The position numbers and the translations under genes are program-made. Positions 56,320 to 64,000 of a stretch of 64,000 bases of DNA are shown piece after piece. The notes below the pieces were generated by a model. It did no database searches and was not told the DNA's origin. It worked only from the letters and a program-made list of their open reading frames with translations. Source of the DNA: Salmonirosea aquatica (GTDB lineage: Bacteria > Bacteroidota > Bacteroidia > Cytophagales > Spirosomataceae); the NCBI RefSeq assembly GCF_009296315.1, contig NZ_WHLY01000002.1, positions 3,392,501 to 3,456,500 on the forward strand. Direction: 5' to 3'. Numbering within the stretch: position 1 is the stretch's first letter; each line of letters begins with the position of its first letter.

Positions 56320-57552
56320 ATGATCAGCGTCCAGGAAGCCAAATCCCACATCCTAGCCACAATTCCGGTACTCTATGCCGAGTTCATGCCCCTCGGGGAA
56401 GCCGTAGGTCATGTACTGGCCGATGACCTGCTCGCTCCGCTGGCTCTACCGCCTTTCCGGCAGTCGTCCATGGATGGCTACGCCGTGCACCATGCCGACA
56501 TAACCCAGGCCAATACCGCCCTCCCGGTTGTGGCCGAGTCGCGGGCGGGTACGGAGGTACCCCTGGTGCTGGAGCGCGGCACGGCGGTACATATCCTGAC
56601 GGGCGCGCCCGTACCCGATGGTGCCACGGCCGTGGTGATGCGCGAAAAAGTAAGGCGGGCGGGCGACATGGCCACGATCGAACTGTACCCGGTAATAGAA
56701 AATGAAAACGTGCGCTCGGTGGGTCAGCAAATTAAAAAGGGCGATGTAGCTTTGCCCAAAGGTACCTACCTCACGCCCGGCTCAGTCGGTTTCCTGGCGG
56801 GCCTGAATATCACGACTGTGAAGGTATACCGCAAACCCAGCGTCGGGATTCTGGTCACGGGCGACGAATTAGTACAACCTGACGGAGCGTCGTCGGGCGG
56901 CGTACCGTCGGGCGGCGAGGGTACCCTTCGTTTCGGACAAATCTACGAGTCGAGCTCGGCCATGCTGGCGGCAGTGCTGCGCGCCGAGGGTATCACCGAC
57001 ATCATGATTCGGTACGTGGCCGACGATGCCCCCGCCACCGTAGCGGCCCTGCGCGAACTGGCCGAAGAGAACGACGTGGTACTTTCCACGGGCGGTGTAT
57101 CGGTAGGTGATTATGATTACGTGGGTACCTCGCTGGAGGAAATCGGGGTAGAGACCGTCTTTTATAAAGTCCGGCAGCGGCCTGGTAAGCCCCTGTTCTT
57201 CGGGCGCAACGACGATACTTTTATCTTTGCCTTGCCGGGCAATCCGGCGGCTACTCTAGTGTGCTATTATCAGTACGTGCTACCCGCTCTGCGCCTGATG
57301 TCGGGACGGAAGGACTGTTTTTTGCCTAAACTGAAACTACCGATTACGCACGCTTTTTCGTTCAAAGGAGAGCGCGACGAATTTTTGAAAGCTACCGCTA
57401 CCACCACCACTGTCACTCCGCTGGAAGGCCAGGAATCGTTTGTTTTACGGTCGTTTGCCATGGCCAATGCGCTTATTTATTTGCCATCCACTCAAAACTC
57501 CGTACAACCCGGCGATCTGGTGGAGGCACATTTATTGCCGTTTTTTTGTTGA
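56320..57552 (+). CDS. moeA: Molybdopterin molybdotransferase
   Basis: 410 residues from the ATG at 56320 (MISVQEAKSHILATIP); the open frame 26 codons upstream crosses the promoter region and is not MoeA-like. MoeA inserts molybdate into adenylated molybdopterin. Motifs: PLALPPFRQSSMDGYAVH, EIPLV-type EVPLVLERGTAVHILTGAPVP (in parts: VHILTGAPVPDGATAVV), SVGILVTGDELVQP, STGGVSVGDYDYV, KVRQRPGKPLFFG and FALPGNPAATLV. It is the first gene of a five-gene plus-strand cofactor operon. Confidence 0.94.
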   Translation: MISVQEAKSHILATIPVLYAEFMPLGEAVGHVLADDLLAPLALPPFRQSSMDGYAVHHADITQANTALPVVAESRAGTEVPLVLERGTAVHILTGAPVPDGATAVVMREKVRRAGDMATIELYPVIENENVRSVGQQIKKGDVALPKGTYLTPGSVGFLAGLNITTVKVYRKPSVGILVTGDELVQPDGASSGGVPSGGEGTLRFGQIYESSSAMLAAVLRAEGITDIMIRYVADDAPATVAALRELAEENDVVLSTGGVSVGDYDYVGTSLEEIGVETVFYKVRQRPGKPLFFGRNDDTFIFALPGNPAATLVCYYQYVLPALRLMSGRKDCFLPKLKLPITHAFSFKGERDEFLKATATTTTVTPLEGQESFVLRSFAMANALIYLPSTQNSVQPGDLVEAHLLPFFC

Positions 57553-57562
57553 GTACCTTACT

Positions 57563-57802
57563 ATGACTCTATCCATTTTATATTTTGGCATGATTGCCGA
57601 ATCCATCGGGAATCCCGTCGAAACCTGGCATTCTCTGGATCCACTAACCGTGGGTGAATTGAAGCATCAACTCCTGGAAAGGTACCCCGTCCTGCGCGAT
57701 CGTAAGTTTCAGATCGCTGTGAACCAGCAGATCGCTGATGAGGCTTTTCCGATTCCCCCACTAGCGGAGGTAGCCTTATTGCCGCCTTTCGCGGGCGGTT
57801 GA
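57563..57802 (+). CDS. moaD: Molybdopterin synthase small subunit
   Basis: 79 residues from the ATG at 57563 (MTLSILYFGMIAESIG), 10 nt after moeA. Ubiquitin-like sulfur carrier: ends in the required diglycine (LPPFAGG), which is adenylated by the MoeB-type enzyme and thiocarboxylated before donating sulfur to precursor Z. The longer open frame starting at 57440 runs inside moeA and is not the gene. Length and C terminus match the family. Confidence 0.93.
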   Translation: MTLSILYFGMIAESIGNPVETWHSLDPLTVGELKHQLLERYPVLRDRKFQIAVNQQIADEAFPIPPLAEVALLPPFAGG

Positions 57803-57855
57803 ATCTGATTTTGGCCCGGGCGAACCCGTCAAAATTCACTCATTCAAATTTTACT

Positions 57856-58287
57856 ATGAAAAAAGTATTCGTCGATGGCCCCATCAGTCCGCAATTCGTG
57901 GCTGAGTCGCTGGCCAAGCATCAGTCCAAAACCACCATCGGGGCGCATTCCATGTTTATGGGACAGATTCGGGCTGATGCCAAAGAAGGCGGCGTGGTAA
58001 CGGGCATCGAGTACTCGGCCTACCCCGAAATGGCCGAAGGTGTTTTTCATCAAATCCGCGAAGCGGCTTTCGAAAAATATGAACTCACCTGCCTCCATAT
58101 CTACCATAGCCTGGGGCTGGTACCTACGGGCGAAATCAGTCTGTTCGTGTTCGTGTCGTCGCCGCATCGCCGGGCTACCTTTGAAGCCCTGGAATTTCTG
58201 GTGGAGGAAATCAAGGCGAAAGTTCCGATTTTTGGCAAAGAACTAATTGGCGCGCAAGGCGATTTTGTCTGGAAGGAAAATCAGTAG
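57856..58287 (+). CDS. moaE: Molybdopterin synthase catalytic subunit
   Basis: 143 residues from the ATG at 57856 (MKKVFVDGPISPQFV); the open frame extends upstream to a TTG at 57799 without MoaE similarity. It forms the heterotetramer with MoaD and converts precursor Z to molybdopterin. Motifs: GAHSMFMGQIRADAKEGG, GIEYSAYPEMAEGVF, YHSLGLVPTGEISLFV, SSPHRRATFEAL and the lysines of KAKVPIFGKELI that correspond to the catalytic and binding Lys. Confidence 0.93.
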   Translation: MKKVFVDGPISPQFVAESLAKHQSKTTIGAHSMFMGQIRADAKEGGVVTGIEYSAYPEMAEGVFHQIREAAFEKYELTCLHIYHSLGLVPTGEISLFVFVSSPHRRATFEALEFLVEEIKAKVPIFGKELIGAQGDFVWKENQ

Positions 58288-58410
58288 AGCCAGCGGCGTC
58301 GGCAGGTTTTGTTTTTTATTACGAGCAATTTCAATATTCACGAGCAGGCAGGTGTGTGGTTTAGGCGGCAAAAAGCCAACAGCCATCAGCTAACAGCCAA
58401 CAGCAAAAGC

Positions 58411-59370
58411 ATGGTTGACATTACCCATAAAACCAATACACTACGCATTGCCACCGCCCAGGCCGTGGTGCAGGTGAGCAAGCCAGAAACCATCGCAGCC
58501 ATTCAGGAACGCAGGGTACCTAAGGGCGATGTGTTCGAAATGGCCAAGGCCGCCGGGCTGCTGGCGGTGAAGAAGACGCCTGACCTGCTGCCCGATTGTC
58601 ATCCGCTACCCATTGAGTACACGGGCATTGCCTACCGCACCGAAGAGCTAAGCATCGTGATTGAGATGACGGTTAAGACGATCTACAAAACGGGGGTTGA
58701 AGTAGAAGCCATGCACGGCGCGTCGGTGGTGGCGCTGACGATGTACGACATGCTGAAGCCCATCGACAAGGGGGTTGAGATTCATCATATCAAACTGCTG
58801 GAAAAGAAAGGCGGCAAAAGCGACCGCAAGGCTAACATGCCCGAACTAAAAACCGCCGTGATTGTCTGTTCGGATAGTATTGCCAAAGGATTGGGTGAGG
58901 ACAAATCGGGCCGGAAGATTATTGACAAGTTGCAACCTTTTGCCATCGAAGTCAGTGATTACAGCATTATCCCCGATGAGAAAAGCCGGATTCAGGAAAA
59001 GATAAAGAGCCTGGTTGCGCTCGATTATCAGCTAATCCTGCTGACGGGTGGTACGGGTCTTTCGCCGCGCGACGTTACGCCCGAAGCCGTAGAAGAACTA
59101 CTGGACCGGCCCATTCCCGGTATTGCCGAAGCGGCCCGTAGTTACGGACAGGAGAGGGTACCTACCTCGCTGCTGTCGCGGGCGGTGGCGGGGCTAGTTG
59201 GGGATGCCCTCGTGATTACCATGCCGGGTAGCACCGGCGGCGTTACTGAATACATGGATGCCCTCTTTCCGCACGTATTGCACGTGTTTGGCGTTATGCA
59301 GGGACAAAAGCACGATTTGGAGGTAAAAAAGGCCACAGGCACACAGGCACAAAGTGGGACTATCGACTAA
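58411..59370 (+). CDS. moaCB: Bifunctional MoaC-MoaB fusion protein
   Basis: 319 residues from the ATG at 58411 (MVDITHKTNTLRIATAQ); upstream sequence is a spacer with repeated GCCAACAGC words. The N-terminal ~150 residues are MoaC, the cyclic pyranopterin monophosphate synthase (KGDVFEMAKAAGLLAVKKTPDLLPDCHPL in parts: DCHPLPIEY, VEAMHGASVVALTMYDM with the catalytic residues in the HGAS region). The C-terminal ~165 residues are a MogA/MoaB-type adenylyltransferase domain (ELKTAVIVCSDSIAKGLGED, LTGGTGLSPRDVTPEAV, TMPGSTGGVTEY). The fusion is known in Bacteroidota. It acts after MoaA and before MoeA. Confidence 0.92.
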   Translation: MVDITHKTNTLRIATAQAVVQVSKPETIAAIQERRVPKGDVFEMAKAAGLLAVKKTPDLLPDCHPLPIEYTGIAYRTEELSIVIEMTVKTIYKTGVEVEAMHGASVVALTMYDMLKPIDKGVEIHHIKLLEKKGGKSDRKANMPELKTAVIVCSDSIAKGLGEDKSGRKIIDKLQPFAIEVSDYSIIPDEKSRIQEKIKSLVALDYQLILLTGGTGLSPRDVTPEAVEELLDRPIPGIAEAARSYGQERVPTSLLSRAVAGLVGDALVITMPGSTGGVTEYMDALFPHVLHVFGVMQGQKHDLEVKKATGTQAQSGTID

Positions 59371-59456
59371 ACCACCCCAATTCGGCACTTTATGACTTTG
59401 AACATTAGGTACTTACCAACTCATAAACTCATAGACTTATAGACTCCCCAACTCAC

Positions 59457-60437
59457 ATAATCGACAAATTCGGTCGCGTTCACAACTACCTCCGCATTTC
59501 GCTGACGGACAAGTGTAACTTGCGCTGCAACTACTGCATGCCGCAGGAAGACATGCAGTTCATGCCCTCGGCCTGGCTGATGTCGGCGGCGGAAATCCGC
59601 ACGCTGGCCGGTATATTTGTGGACATGGGCGTACAGAAAATCCGCCTGACGGGCGGTGAGCCGCTGGTGCGTAAAGACGTGGGGCAGATCATCGAATCGC
59701 TGGGCGAACTACCCGTTTCGCTGACGCTGACGACCAATGCGGTGTTTGTGGAGCAGTACATGGGTACCTTGAAAAAAGCGGGCGTCCGTTCACTGAATAT
59801 CAGTCTGGATACCTTGCAGGAAGAGCGTTTCAAGACGATTACCCGGCGCGATCATTTCAAAAAAACGCTGGATAATATTCACCTGCTGCTGGCCGAAGGG
59901 TTCAGCGTGAAACTCAACATGGTGGTCATGCGCGACCTGAACGTGGAGGAAGTCAACGACTTCGTGGAACTCACCCGAAATCAGCCTAATCTGCACGTGC
60001 GCTTCATTGAGTTTATGCCCTTCAATGGCAATCAGTGGGATTTTTCGCGCATGGTACCTTACCAAACGCTACTGGATACCATCGGCGGGCAATTTGAATT
60101 CGAAGCCCTCGCTGGTGAAGCTAATGATACGGCCCGCTGCTTCCGCATTCAGGACGGGCAGGGTACCTTCGGTATCATTAGTACCATTACCAACCACTTC
60201 TGCGCGGGCTGCAACCGCATCCGGATTACCGCCGACGGTAAGCTCAAAAATTGCCTTTTCGATACGACCGAGGTAGATCTATTGAAGGCCATGCGCCAGG
60301 GTGAGGACGTGAAGCCCCTTATTTACAGCCACTTTCAAGCCAAACACTTCGCTCACGGCGGTCACAGCGACTTTACCGACAAAGGCGCTAAGGCCGAGTA
60401 CGAAACCAACCGCTCGATGATCGCGATCGGGGGGTAG
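59457..60437 (+). CDS. moaA: GTP 3',8-cyclase (radical SAM)
   Basis: 326 residues if counted from the ATA at 59457 (IDKFGRVHNYLRISLTD). This is the full MoaA N terminus, but there is no ATG, GTG or TTG between the in-frame stop upstream and the conserved region. An internal TTG at 59520 would cut off the first cluster cysteine. The radical SAM cluster C-N-L-R-C-N-Y-C is intact, as is the C-terminal [4Fe-4S] site (CAGCNRIRITADGKLKNC), and the final residues are NRSMIAIGG with the conserved GG end. It rearranges GTP to the first pterin intermediate. It is the last gene of the cofactor operon. Confidence 0.88.
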   Translation: MIDKFGRVHNYLRISLTDKCNLRCNYCMPQEDMQFMPSAWLMSAAEIRTLAGIFVDMGVQKIRLTGGEPLVRKDVGQIIESLGELPVSLTLTTNAVFVEQYMGTLKKAGVRSLNISLDTLQEERFKTITRRDHFKKTLDNIHLLLAEGFSVKLNMVVMRDLNVEEVNDFVELTRNQPNLHVRFIEFMPFNGNQWDFSRMVPYQTLLDTIGGQFEFEALAGEANDTARCFRIQDGQGTFGIISTITNHFCAGCNRIRITADGKLKNCLFDTTEVDLLKAMRQGEDVKPLIYSHFQAKHFAHGGHSDFTDKGAKAEYETNRSMIAIGG

Positions 60438-60458
60438 GGTACCCTAAGGTACCCCTGC

Positions 60459-61766
60459 TTAGAACCTGAATTGCAGGCGGCAGGTAAGCACGTCATCCTG
60501 CAAATCATTTTGGTACCCTTCCAGCGCCGTTTTCTCATTCCTGACTACTTCATACCAGAGCAACAGGCGAAGGTTGGCGCTGATGTAATAGTTGTATCCC
60601 AATCCCAAAGTCTGGAAAGCCACATCGGCCCCCGTATAATCGGCGTCGAGGTCGGCCCCGGTTACCTCGCGGTTGGGATCGTACCAGTCGTACTTGAGTC
60701 CGAACTGGTGCTTGGGATTTTTGAGCGAATGCAGGAAATAAAAATACGCCCCATCAAATGGCCGGATGTAAAGCGGAGCGGAGGTGCCATTCAGCATAGG
60801 AATGGTAAAAGGGGTTTCGGACGTGGTGCGGGTGGAGGTTTGGGTACCCCCGATGTACTCGGCCCGGAGTTCAGTCGTGCCCAGCGGATTTTTGATCACA
60901 ACCTGCACATCTCCTCCAAAGTAGCGCCGGGGCGCGATTTGTCCATGATTGTCGTCGGCAATATCGGCCACGTACCCTCCCTCTTTCATCCGGTAAATCT
61001 CTTTGGTGAATTGCTGCATTCCTCCGTAGAGCAGCGAAGCGCCGGCCGAAAGCTGCACCGAGGGGGCTACCGGGAGCCGCTTTACGGATATCCGGCTGAT
61101 CAGATCCTTATAGCTATCGAAGTCGGTGGTACCCGAAAGGCCGGGGCCGTTGAATACGCCCACGTCCACTTTCAGGAAAGAGAGCGGATGGGCTTTACGC
61201 TGCGGATGAAACGAAACCATGGCTCCCACGTCGCGCTCGGTACGCATCAACAACTGCGACATGCGGCCCCGTTCGGGCGATTCGCGGTCGCCCGAGCCCA
61301 GATTTACCTCAAAGCCAAAGGGACGCGGGAAAATACCCGCCGTCAGGTTGAGTACACTCCACTTGTTTTCGAATACCTGCCCGAAAAAATCGCGGGTAAA
61401 GAAGCCCCGCTCGGTGCCATCGAACTGGTACACGAAGAACACCGTGGGCAACCCCTCGGCGTTGACGTGCGTGTAGTCGAGTCGCAGTCGCCCCCGGCGA
61501 AGTGAAAAACGGTTGTTAACGGCAGCGGGGAAATCACCCCCGTTAAAACTCGGCGCTCCCTTGGACTGAGCTGCCTGGAATTGGGGCTGCAGGTACCCGC
61601 TGATGCGCAGGCGGTTGAATTTTTCGTAGAGCGAGAGTAGTCCCCGGCTGTAATGCGTCGTGTCGGTCATGTCGTCCATGATGAGTTGGGCTCGACTATC
61701 CGGAACACCCCTCATTAGAAAACAACAAACTGCCAAAACAGAGCATGTCAGAATGCGCTTGGCCAT
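60459..61766 (-). CDS. Outer membrane porin (OprO/OprP-like)
   Basis: 435 residues with a signal peptide (to about residue 26, SRAQ). The mature protein starts with a coiled region (LLSLYEKFNRLRISGYLQPQ) and continues as a 16-18-stranded barrel of the phosphate-selective porin O/P family: NNRFSLRRGRLRLDYTHV, AGIFPRPFGFEVNLGSGDRES, MVSFHPQRK, KHQFGLKYDWYDP, LGYNYYISANLRLLLWYE and a final aromatic (LQFRF) as sorting signal. Substrate specificity is not predictable. Convergent to moaA, with only ~20 nt between them and two GGTACC sites there. Confidence 0.85.
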   Translation of the reverse strand: MAKRILTCSVLAVCCFLMRGVPDSRAQLIMDDMTDTTHYSRGLLSLYEKFNRLRISGYLQPQFQAAQSKGAPSFNGGDFPAAVNNRFSLRRGRLRLDYTHVNAEGLPTVFFVYQFDGTERGFFTRDFFGQVFENKWSVLNLTAGIFPRPFGFEVNLGSGDRESPERGRMSQLLMRTERDVGAMVSFHPQRKAHPLSFLKVDVGVFNGPGLSGTTDFDSYKDLISRISVKRLPVAPSVQLSAGASLLYGGMQQFTKEIYRMKEGGYVADIADDNHGQIAPRRYFGGDVQVVIKNPLGTTELRAEYIGGTQTSTRTTSETPFTIPMLNGTSAPLYIRPFDGAYFYFLHSLKNPKHQFGLKYDWYDPNREVTGADLDADYTGADVAFQTLGLGYNYYISANLRLLLWYEVVRNEKTALEGYQNDLQDDVLTCRLQFRF

Positions 61767-61986
61767 GAATTAAAAAGTATAGTTAAGTTGTGTTAAGCTG
61801 GAAAAGCTTGGGCTTCTCCGCCTTTCAAAGGTAGGAATTTTACCCCTGATGCCCTTATGAATACACTCCGGCGAGGAAGCTGGCTGTAGAAGGCGCAATC
61901 AGAAATGCAGAAGGTACGTTGACACCAGAAAGCAATTTGCCTTACTTTTATGATTCTGACACCTTGAATATTTGATCGTTAAAGAA

Positions 61987-62790
61987 ATGAAGTACATCAA
62001 GAATGCTGCCGTTCTGGGCTGTATCCTGGCCCCGCTTTCCCTTTTCGCTCAACTTTCTCCTCCCGGTCTGGATGGTACCCGGGCCGTAGCCTGGGGGGCC
62101 GTCGGTTTTAGCCAGGCCTTAGGAAAAAAAATAACGTTAATCGCTTACGGCGGGCTAGGCCGCCTGGGTGACCCTACCCATTGGGCGCCTCTGCAAAAAC
62201 CGGGGATAGGGGTCTACAATCAGGAGTTCCAATACAAGCTCAGCACCCAATGGCAGGCGTCCTTAGCCCAAAGTTTCCGCGTCCAGAATCTATATAGTGA
62301 AGACGAGCCCTACGAAGCAGAAGATCCTTCCCAGCGTTTCGAACTCCGGTACTATGCCAGGCTATATTACAAACGAAGCCTGGGCAAACTGGCGGCCACG
62401 TATTCATTCCGGCCCGAGGTGCGCACGTTTTATGCGCCATCCTGGGAAGCCGCCTCTCGTCCGCTGGAGCTTCGTTTCCGGCTGAAGGGCCAGGTCAGCT
62501 TACCCCTTGACGACCATAAAGCCAATTTCATCATCGGAGCCAATGAAATACTGACCGCGCTGGATGAGTACCGGTCGAAGGTACCTTTGGATCACCATCA
62601 CACCTGGTCGACGTACCATTTTACGGAAGATCGCCTGGCGTTGTATTTTCGACACGTTTTCAGGCAGTCGGACGTAACGCTGGATGTGGGGGTGATGGAG
62701 CAGTTCAAGAGCGGCGGCCATTTCGAGCCCGTATCTTACCTGGCGTTCGATGTGTTATTCCAAAATCCGTTCTCCCGACATATCAATTAA
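61987..62790 (+). CDS. DUF2490 family outer membrane-associated protein
   Basis: 267 residues from the ATG at 61987 (MKYIKNAAVLGC); a TTG five codons earlier is possible. Signal peptide to about residue 21 (LFAQ). The remainder alternates in beta-strand fashion with aromatic ends (WQASLAQSFRVQNLY, YYARLYYKRSLGKLAATYSF, RLALYFRHVFRQSDVTLDVG), as in the DUF2490 family of predicted beta-barrel or barrel-like proteins. Function unknown. The 220-nt gap upstream shows no clear promoter. Confidence 0.75.
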   Translation: MKYIKNAAVLGCILAPLSLFAQLSPPGLDGTRAVAWGAVGFSQALGKKITLIAYGGLGRLGDPTHWAPLQKPGIGVYNQEFQYKLSTQWQASLAQSFRVQNLYSEDEPYEAEDPSQRFELRYYARLYYKRSLGKLAATYSFRPEVRTFYAPSWEAASRPLELRFRLKGQVSLPLDDHKANFIIGANEILTALDEYRSKVPLDHHHTWSTYHFTEDRLALYFRHVFRQSDVTLDVGVMEQFKSGGHFEPVSYLAFDVLFQNPFSRHIN

Positions 62791-62822
62791 GCATTCCTAT
62801 CCTTTTCATAATCAGGTACCCC

Positions 62823-62865
62823 GCCAAAAGTATGGACGGCTATTCGTCACGTCCATACTTTTGGC
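62823..62865. terminator. Bidirectional terminator with perfect 16-bp stem
   Basis: GCCAAAAGTATGGACG (62823-62838) and its exact complement (62850-62865) flank an 11-nt loop, between two convergent genes. The stem contains A/T runs close to its ends that could serve as the U tract in either direction. Confidence 0.75.
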
Positions 62866-62878
62866 AGGACCGGCCAAC

Positions 62879-63262
62879 TCACTTCTCTTTTCGAAAAAGG
62901 TACCTTGTGATGAAAATACCTGTACTGTTGGCGCTCGGACTTACGACCCCGGGCGTAATGTTGTAGAGCTCCCAGCCGTTGGCATTCATTTGGGATATTT
63001 TTTCCAGGATGAGCTGCTCGTTGTTGTTGATGTTGCCAAAATTGATGCCACCCAGGCTGAAGAAATTCTTCATGTCTATTTCGTCCTTGTTTCCCCCTTT
63101 TTCGTTGATAAGCATCCGCGAGCGGCCTAAACCGCCAGGTACCACCGACTCGATGGTCGTCATTTGGGAGTAGTCATAACGAACGGCCTTCGGAGCAGGT
63201 TTGAAGGCAAAGAATCCACCGATGAGCAGGAGAAAGGCAAAGATAGCAAGGGCATTTTTCAT
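62879..63262 (-). CDS. Small exported protein of unknown function
   Basis: 127 residues with an N-terminal membrane segment or uncleaved signal (ALAIFAFLLLIGGFFAF). The C-terminal part (LEKISQMNANGWELYNITPG, GIFITRYLFRKEK) resembles the small DUF4177-like domain with its 'GWEL' and final 'FRK' motifs. The middle is Gly/Asn-rich (SLGGINFGNINNNEQ). No function is proposed. It is convergent with the DUF2490 gene across a strong terminator. Confidence 0.6.
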   Translation of the reverse strand: MKNALAIFAFLLLIGGFFAFKPAPKAVRYDYSQMTTIESVVPGGLGRSRMLINEKGGNKDEIDMKNFFSLGGINFGNINNNEQLILEKISQMNANGWELYNITPGVVSPSANSTGIFITRYLFRKEK

Positions 63263-63360
63263 GATTTTCTGAAAAGGTTTAAGTGAATGTTTTCAGAAAA
63301 ATAATCGATTTTCACATCAAAGGCCTCCTCAAACCATGCTTTTTGTGGTAGTAAAGCACT

Positions 63361-63984
63361 TCACACTTTCGTCTTCAGGTACTCCACCAGCACCTCCAGG
63401 CCACGGTCGAATTTGTGATGGTTATTGATGATGACATCGGCTTCCGAGCGCAGGGGCTTGATGTACTTGTCGTAGGTAGGGGCCACGTGATTTTCCCAGC
63501 GGTAGAGCACATCGTCGAGGTCGTAGCCGCGCTCGCTGTTGTCACGAATGATACGGCGTTTTATTTTGATATGTTCCTTGGCATCCACAAAAACTTTCAG
63601 GTCGATCAGTTGGGCTACCTCGGGGAAGTAGAATACGAAAATTCCTTCCACTACGATGATCGGGGTAGGGGTGAATACGAGCGTTTTAGGGTCCAGCAAC
63701 GGATTGTTGAAGGTGTACTCTTTTTGCCGTACTACCTTTCCCTGACGAAGTTCGGCGATATGCTGCGCAAACAGATGGTGATCGATCGTTTCGGGTAGGT
63801 CGAAATTCTCCACGCCATTGGCATCCTTCGGGATTTCGTGGATCGGGCGGTAGTAATTATCCTGCGAAATGCGGCAAATCTCGTCCTCGGAGAACGAGGC
63901 GAGCAGGTTTTTCATGAAAAAAGTTTTGCCGGAAGCACTTCCTCCCGTGATGCCCACGATGAAGGGTTTGGTAGAATGATTCAT
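63361..63984 (-). CDS. udk: Uridine kinase
   Basis: 207 residues, normal for Udk. It phosphorylates uridine and cytidine in pyrimidine salvage. P-loop ITGGSASGKTFFM, DNYYRPIHEIPKDANGVENF (shown in parts: QDNYYRP), DLPETIDHHLF, VVEGIFVFYFPEV and the LID region RRIIRDNSERGYDLDDVL are present. The gene ends 3' of a long spacer containing no obvious terminator. The start ATG at 63982-63984 lies close to the window end, so its promoter is not visible. Confidence 0.93.
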   Translation of the reverse strand: MNHSTKPFIVGITGGSASGKTFFMKNLLASFSEDEICRISQDNYYRPIHEIPKDANGVENFDLPETIDHHLFAQHIAELRQGKVVRQKEYTFNNPLLDPKTLVFTPTPIIVVEGIFVFYFPEVAQLIDLKVFVDAKEHIKIKRRIIRDNSERGYDLDDVLYRWENHVAPTYDKYIKPLRSEADVIINNHHKFDRGLEVLVEYLKTKV

Positions 63985-64000
63985 TGGATAATAGCCGATA

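Noticed and set aside
59520-60437. TTG at 59520 as the moaA start
   Set aside because: It would remove the first cysteine of the radical SAM cluster and about 21 conserved residues.

Overview
The window reads as chromosomal DNA of a Bacteroidota, most likely a Cytophagales member (Spirosomataceae/Dyadobacter-like; this placement is inference). The signs are a SusC-type TonB receptor, a type IX secretion (T9SS) sorting domain, promoters of the TTG-N17-20-TAnnTTTG type, almost no Shine-Dalgarno sequences, MoaC-MoaB and ThiF-rhodanese fusions, and a KdsC/DUF2520 neighbourhood. There is no rRNA, CRISPR array, phage or transposase. Most of the window is ordinary core genome with a few accessory loci.

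Layout. 1-2975: 5' part of a SusC receptor running off the window. 3258-9416: a minus-strand, probably exported redox operon (cytochrome c/copper monooxygenase, VCBS-ASPIC protein, vanadium-haloperoxidase-like protein). 9605-18698: housekeeping genes (argB, truncated hemoglobin, a FAD oxidoreductase, recQ, folK, a Gfo/Idh dehydrogenase, purM). 19011-19351: tRNA-Pro with a decayed second 3' end. 19403-29471: an SGNH lipoprotein, a membrane acyltransferase and a divergent ~2570-residue T9SS-exported protein with 17 Ig/cadherin-like domains, part of it a GC-rich, nearly perfect 855-bp tandem repeat. 29490-33417: sugar kinase, cytochrome b5-like protein, lipoprotein, thiL, mannose-1-phosphate guanylyltransferase. 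33901-36949: a second TonB receptor. 37090-41117: sbcD, kdsC, an AGE epimerase and a DUF2520 protein. 41281-44932: a three-gene glycosyltransferase operon. 44960-45245: tRNA-Gly between two broken copies. 45280-53441: Nramp-like transporter, Fic protein, Uma2 nuclease, peptidyl-prolyl isomerase, tricorn-like protease, lytic transglycosylase. 53905-60437: a molybdenum cofactor cluster (xdhC and moeB-like on minus; moeA, moaD, moaE, moaCB, moaA on plus). 60459-63984: porin, DUF2490 protein, small exported protein, uridine kinase.

Two properties cut across the window. First, the palindrome GGTACC occurs about 140 times by hand count, roughly nine times chance, in coding and non-coding DNA, yet is absent from the GC-rich repeat block at 24.0-26.0 kb. 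Second, six genes, and probably a seventh, are broken by single-base length errors in homopolymer runs. Each is restored by changing one base, which points to sequencing error; the affected genes are annotated here as whole genes with the break stated.
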